From positions 910,001 to 974,000 of the forward strand of contig JACVTC010000033.1 of the NCBI GenBank assembly GCA_016946835.1: a stretch of 64,000 nt of DNA, in the 5' to 3' direction. The position numbers were made by a program, and so were the translations under genes. The notes beneath the pieces are model-generated. The model made no database searches and was not told the DNA's origin. It was given only the letters and a program-made list of their open reading frames with translations. The stretch is from Neocallimastix lanati (nom. inval.). Lineage: Eukaryota; Neocallimastigomycota; Neocallimastigomycetes; Neocallimastigales; Neocallimastigaceae. Positions 59,547 through 64,000 of this stretch are shown here, piece by piece. Numbering within the stretch: position 1 is the first letter of the stretch; every line of letters starts with the position of its first letter.

Positions 59547-60283
59547 TGATAATTATTAAGATTTTTTTCTTCTTTTTTTATGTAGTTCTTTTTTAAAGAT
59601 ATATATATAATAATATTATTATTATTAGAAGAATTTTTTGTATAATTGGAAACTTTTTTTATAAGAATGAATTCTATACCTTATAATAAAGATTAAATAA
59701 TAATAATAATAATTATTATTATTGCTATTTTTATATATTTTAAATAATCAATTGTTATAACGTTCTAAAAGTTTTAATTTTTATATATAGTACCTAAAGT
59801 TAATTATAAAAAATAAGTTTTATTATTTATAGAATTAATTTAAAATTGTTAATTCAAATAAATATAGATACATGTTATTAGATTTAACTAATAAAAAGTC
59901 TTCAATTAAATATATATAAAATATCTTATATATATTATTTTTTCTTTATAATAATATGTTTAATTGTATTTTATTTTCAATATTTTCGTATTATTGAAAT
60001 TGAATTTAAAAATATTAATTATAATTATATTAAATAAACCATATAATCTTAATGTAAATATTACAATTATTTCTATTTGAAAATGCATTCAATTATTTTA
60101 ACATTTAGTTCAATAATAATATTATTATATATAATAAATGATAATTCAAAATTAAAATAATTTTAATAATAAATATATATATATATTTATATATATATAT
60201 CCTTAAAATAATAAAATATTTGAGTTTCATTTTTAAATTTATTTCTTTAAATGTAATGAATAATAGTTTTATATAAATTTAAT

Positions 60284-60333
<50 letters not shown>

Positions 60334-62236
60334 GGTTTTCATATATAATTATTACTTTAAAAGGAAATAGTTATTTATTTATATTTGGTATTTGTCATAA
60401 TATATTAAATATACATTTATATTTAATTATATTATATGGATGATAATATTATCATTTCATTATGATACTTTTTTTATCCACTTTATAAATATATATATTA
60501 CTTTTTTTTTTTTTTAAAAAAAATATAAACGAAATAACATTTACTTTTTTTTTGGATTATTAAATTACATATTTATTATCTTTTTATTTTTTTATCTTAT
60601 TATTAAAAAATATTCATATATAATTAAATATAAAACAAATAAATCTTCATATTTTAAAGAAAAAAATATTTGTTTTGAACTTTCATTTTATTATTTGTAT
60701 ATATGTATTATTATTTTAATTTCATATTATATTTTTTAATTTTATTAAAAATTATATTTAAAATTTATATATAAAGATTTATTAAGTTTATTATATACTT
60801 TATTATATATTTATTTTGGTTTGATTTTTTTTAAATAGAACTAATTTATCTAATCAATTAACAATTATTTAATTATTTTTATTTTATAACATATATGTAA
60901 AAAGTTTATTTTTTTTCTATATTTTTTTTTCTTTTCATTTTTCATATGTTTTATGATAATATAACTAAAGTAATATAAATATAAAACAGTAACATTAAAT
61001 GAATATATAAATATATAAAAAAATAATAATACTAATATAATTACCTTTTTTGAGTTTATTTATTTTTTTTGTTGTTATTTATAAAAATTATTAAAATATG
61101 ATAGAATTATAAAAAAAATAATGATATGTAAAAATATACATATCATAAATATTAGATATATACTAGTTATAATTTAATATATTAAAATTAATTGAAATTA
61201 AATATATACTAGTAATAATTTAATATATTATAATTAATTGAAATTATTTAATTATAATATACATAATATAAATAATTTATTTGTTTTAAAATATCTCTTA
61301 TTTTTTATCATTATTATATATTTTCATATATATATTTTGGTCTTTTATATTTATTATTTTATTTTTATATTACTGATATTTTTATATTGAACTTATTTGA
61401 TGATTTTATATAATACTATTTATTATTATTATTATTATTATTAATATTTATATGTATGTCTTTATTATTATAATAAAAAAAACTACTTTTTTTTTTTTTT
61501 AGCAAATTATATAATTATCAGTATTATTGTCCGTATGTTTTTTTGTTTTTTCACTTCTTCATTATCTTTTTTTAAATCCTGAATACTGAAAAATATTATT
61601 ATTATTGATTGTTTATTGAACGTTTTTTGTAATAATTATTTTGTTTATATACTTTTTCTCTTTTTAAATTTAGGTAATATATTTCCTCATCCAATTTTTA
61701 CTTTAATATCAAAAAGTTAACATAATGTTGTATGTATATATATAATTTTTAAGCAAAATAAATAAATCTTATTAAGTTATAAATATATATTATACCTTAA
61801 ATTATTATTTTTTTATTCTACAAGGATAATTTAACAATACAAATTTATTTAATTGAAAAAAAAGTTTAGAAAAAAATTGCAAAAAAAAAAAAATAATTGA
61901 AAAAAACAAAAAAACAAAAAAAACAAAAAAACAAACAAACAAAAAAAAAAAAAATAATAAAATGAAATGATATATATAAATAATATATTCAAATTTTCCT
62001 TTTTTTTTTTTTTTTTTTTTTTTTATAATATATATTTTATATAATATATTTATGTATATTTGATATTTTCTATATAAAATATCTTATTTTTCGCTAAAAA
62101 AAAAATAAAAACAGCATATACCTTAATTATGAAACAAATAAATAAAATAAATAAGATGATTTAAAAGTTTAAAATAATAAAAATTAATTATTAAATGCTA
62201 GTAATGAAAATATTATCAATCAATTATTGATGGAGT

Positions 62237-62268
<32 letters not shown>

Positions 62269-64000
62269 ATTAACCTTGTGTATATATCATTTTATTTTAT
62301 ATATAATATTAATTATATTCTCTAATAAATTCCTTTTAACTAACTATATTTAGTATTAGAGTTCAATTTTTATTGTAGATTTTATAATTAAAATATAAAT
62401 AATTAATATTAATAATAATGATTTTAATAAAAATAATTTTAATAATAATTTATCATTTAAATATAAATTAATTATTAATAATTTATGTATTATCCTTCAT
62501 TTAGGAAAGTATGCATATATAATAAATAAAAAAAATATATATATATTAATCTATTAATAATTTAATGCTTTATAATAATAGTATAATTTATTTTGAATTT
62601 AACATTTCTCATTGTTATAATTAGTAATAAATAATAATTGTAGTGTGAGAGAAAATTTTTTTAATTAATAAAAAAATCTATTAATTATTCTTTCTACTAA
62701 TTAATGATTAATATTTAAAAAAAAAATAAATAAGTAACTTAAAATAATATATTTTTTATTTAAAAACATATTAATTATTTCTAAAAATAATAAATTTAAT
62801 AATATATTTATATATTATTACTAATATGATGTAGACATTTCATATTTTCTAAATAATTAATTATTTCGAAAATTAGTATATCATTAATTAAAAATAATAA
62901 TGTTTAATTTATATAAATACTAATAAATATTTTCAAATATTTTCATATAAATTCAATAATAGCTTGTAAGATTAAAACTAATAAAATAAAATAGTAGTGT
63001 TCGTTTTAATAAATAAATTTTTTTTGATAATTACCAAAAAAAAAAAAAAAATTAGTTTATTTAATTAATAATGTTTATTATTTCAATTACTTTATATCTG
63101 TATATTTCCATATTCTAATGATCATATTCTTAATTATAAACATATATTAATATATAAGTTTTGTTTTTACAAAATCATTTATACTATATTACATATAAAA
63201 AAAAATATAATGTAAATAATTAAATATTATATAAAATAAAGTTTCAAAAATTAAAGTTTTTAAAGTTTAATTAATTAGGTAAAGATTTCTGTTTTTTATT
63301 ATTATTATTATTATTTTTATAAAGATTATAAATACATAAATAATAAAATTAATATATTAAATGTTCTATATTTTTTTTATTATATTTATATTATATATTT
63401 AAAGGTCAAACAAAGAATATATATATATATCAATTATAATTCATCATTATTAAAAGTAAATAATAGTATATAATTAGTTTAATAATAATTTTTACAAAAT
63501 CTATAAAAAATTCTTTTATGTTTATGAAAGTTATAACATATATATTATAAAGTTTTGATATTGAAAACTAAAGTTATATAAAGTCTCTTGCTGTATTTAT
63601 TAATATAAAAAAAGTAAATAAAAAATAAACCATATAGAATTTAATATTTTTTATAATATTATATAAATTATTTTCTTTTATATTATTGGTTTTAAAATAT
63701 GAATATATAATAATATTTTAAGAATTAGTAAAAAATAAAAATCTTCAAATAATACATATTTTTATTTTTATTTATTTTATTTTATTTATTTTATTTAATT
63801 TAATAATAACATGGGCGAAGAAAAACTTTTAAAATTATATACTTAATAATATAAATAAATATATTTAATGCCAGAGTATATACTTCATATTAAGAATCAA
63901 ATTATAAAGAAAAATAAATATATTAAGCTTAAATAAAATAATTTTTATATTAAAAAAATATTTTAATAACAAAATTTGGATAATATTTAATTAAATAGAT
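59547..64000. other. Gene-free A/T-rich DNA to the right edge, about 4.4 kb
   Basis: The left end should include the CYRI promoter. The rest is simple sequence with a T run at about 60285-60329, short AAT tracts and an A-rich (CAAAA)n patch at about 61895-61950 that looks like the leader upstream of the gene at 26576, but no gene follows it within the window. No coding-like or RNA-like stretch found. Confidence 0.65.

Overview
The window is extremely A+T-rich eukaryotic DNA (long A/T homopolymers, AAT/ATT and AAAT microsatellites, small AT-rich GT..AG introns) carrying fungal-type genes of early-diverging, zoosporic character. My best guess is an anaerobic gut fungus (Neocallimastigomycota). 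This rests on composition, many introns, A-rich leaders, and a gene set that mixes fungal regulators (Bre1, Nem1-type phosphatase, Raptor/Kog1) with genes of flagellated or crawling cells (a CFAP97-domain-like gene, ARL2BP, CYRI/FAM49). No database was searched.

Layout, left to right: the 3' end of an unknown + strand gene (2-226); BRE1 on - (1191-5218, 15 exons); two decayed + strand genes side by side, a Cys-rich membrane protein (7522-8163) and a secreted PI-PLC-like enzyme (8384-9626); a truncated SINE copy (11344-11516); a CFAP97D1-like gene on - (13918-15917, 7 exons, one of only 10 nt); a decayed Ty1/copia LTR retrotransposon (18119-22270); a sphingomyelin-synthase-like gene on + (26576-28802); DNAJC2/zuotin on + (30455-34400, 11 exons); ARL2BP on + (35717-38008, 7 exons); a probable LINE remnant on - (about 38930-39840); a Nem1/CTDNEP1-type phosphatase on - (40606-41990); a SINE with a tRNA-Ala-like head on - (46083-46386); Raptor on - (48580-54249, 8 exons); a copia pol fossil on - (about 56290-57010); CYRI on - (57856-59546, 6 exons); then about 4.5 kb without recognisable genes.

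Exon boundaries were read by hand from GT..AG sites. For each multi-exon gene the summed exon length is a multiple of three and gives a protein of the family's usual size, which is the main internal check. The genes are not an operon-like group. Themes that recur are chromatin and translation housekeeping (BRE1, DNAJC2), TORC1 and lipid control (Raptor, Nem1, sphingolipid synthase), and flagellum or actin-based motility (CFAP97-like, ARL2BP, CYRI). Intergenic space is mostly simple sequence with a few fossils of mobile elements. I found no CRISPR array, rRNA or stand-alone tRNA gene, and no clearly new multi-gene system. The most unusual items are the SINE family, the microexon gene and the neighbouring pair of decayed secretory genes.
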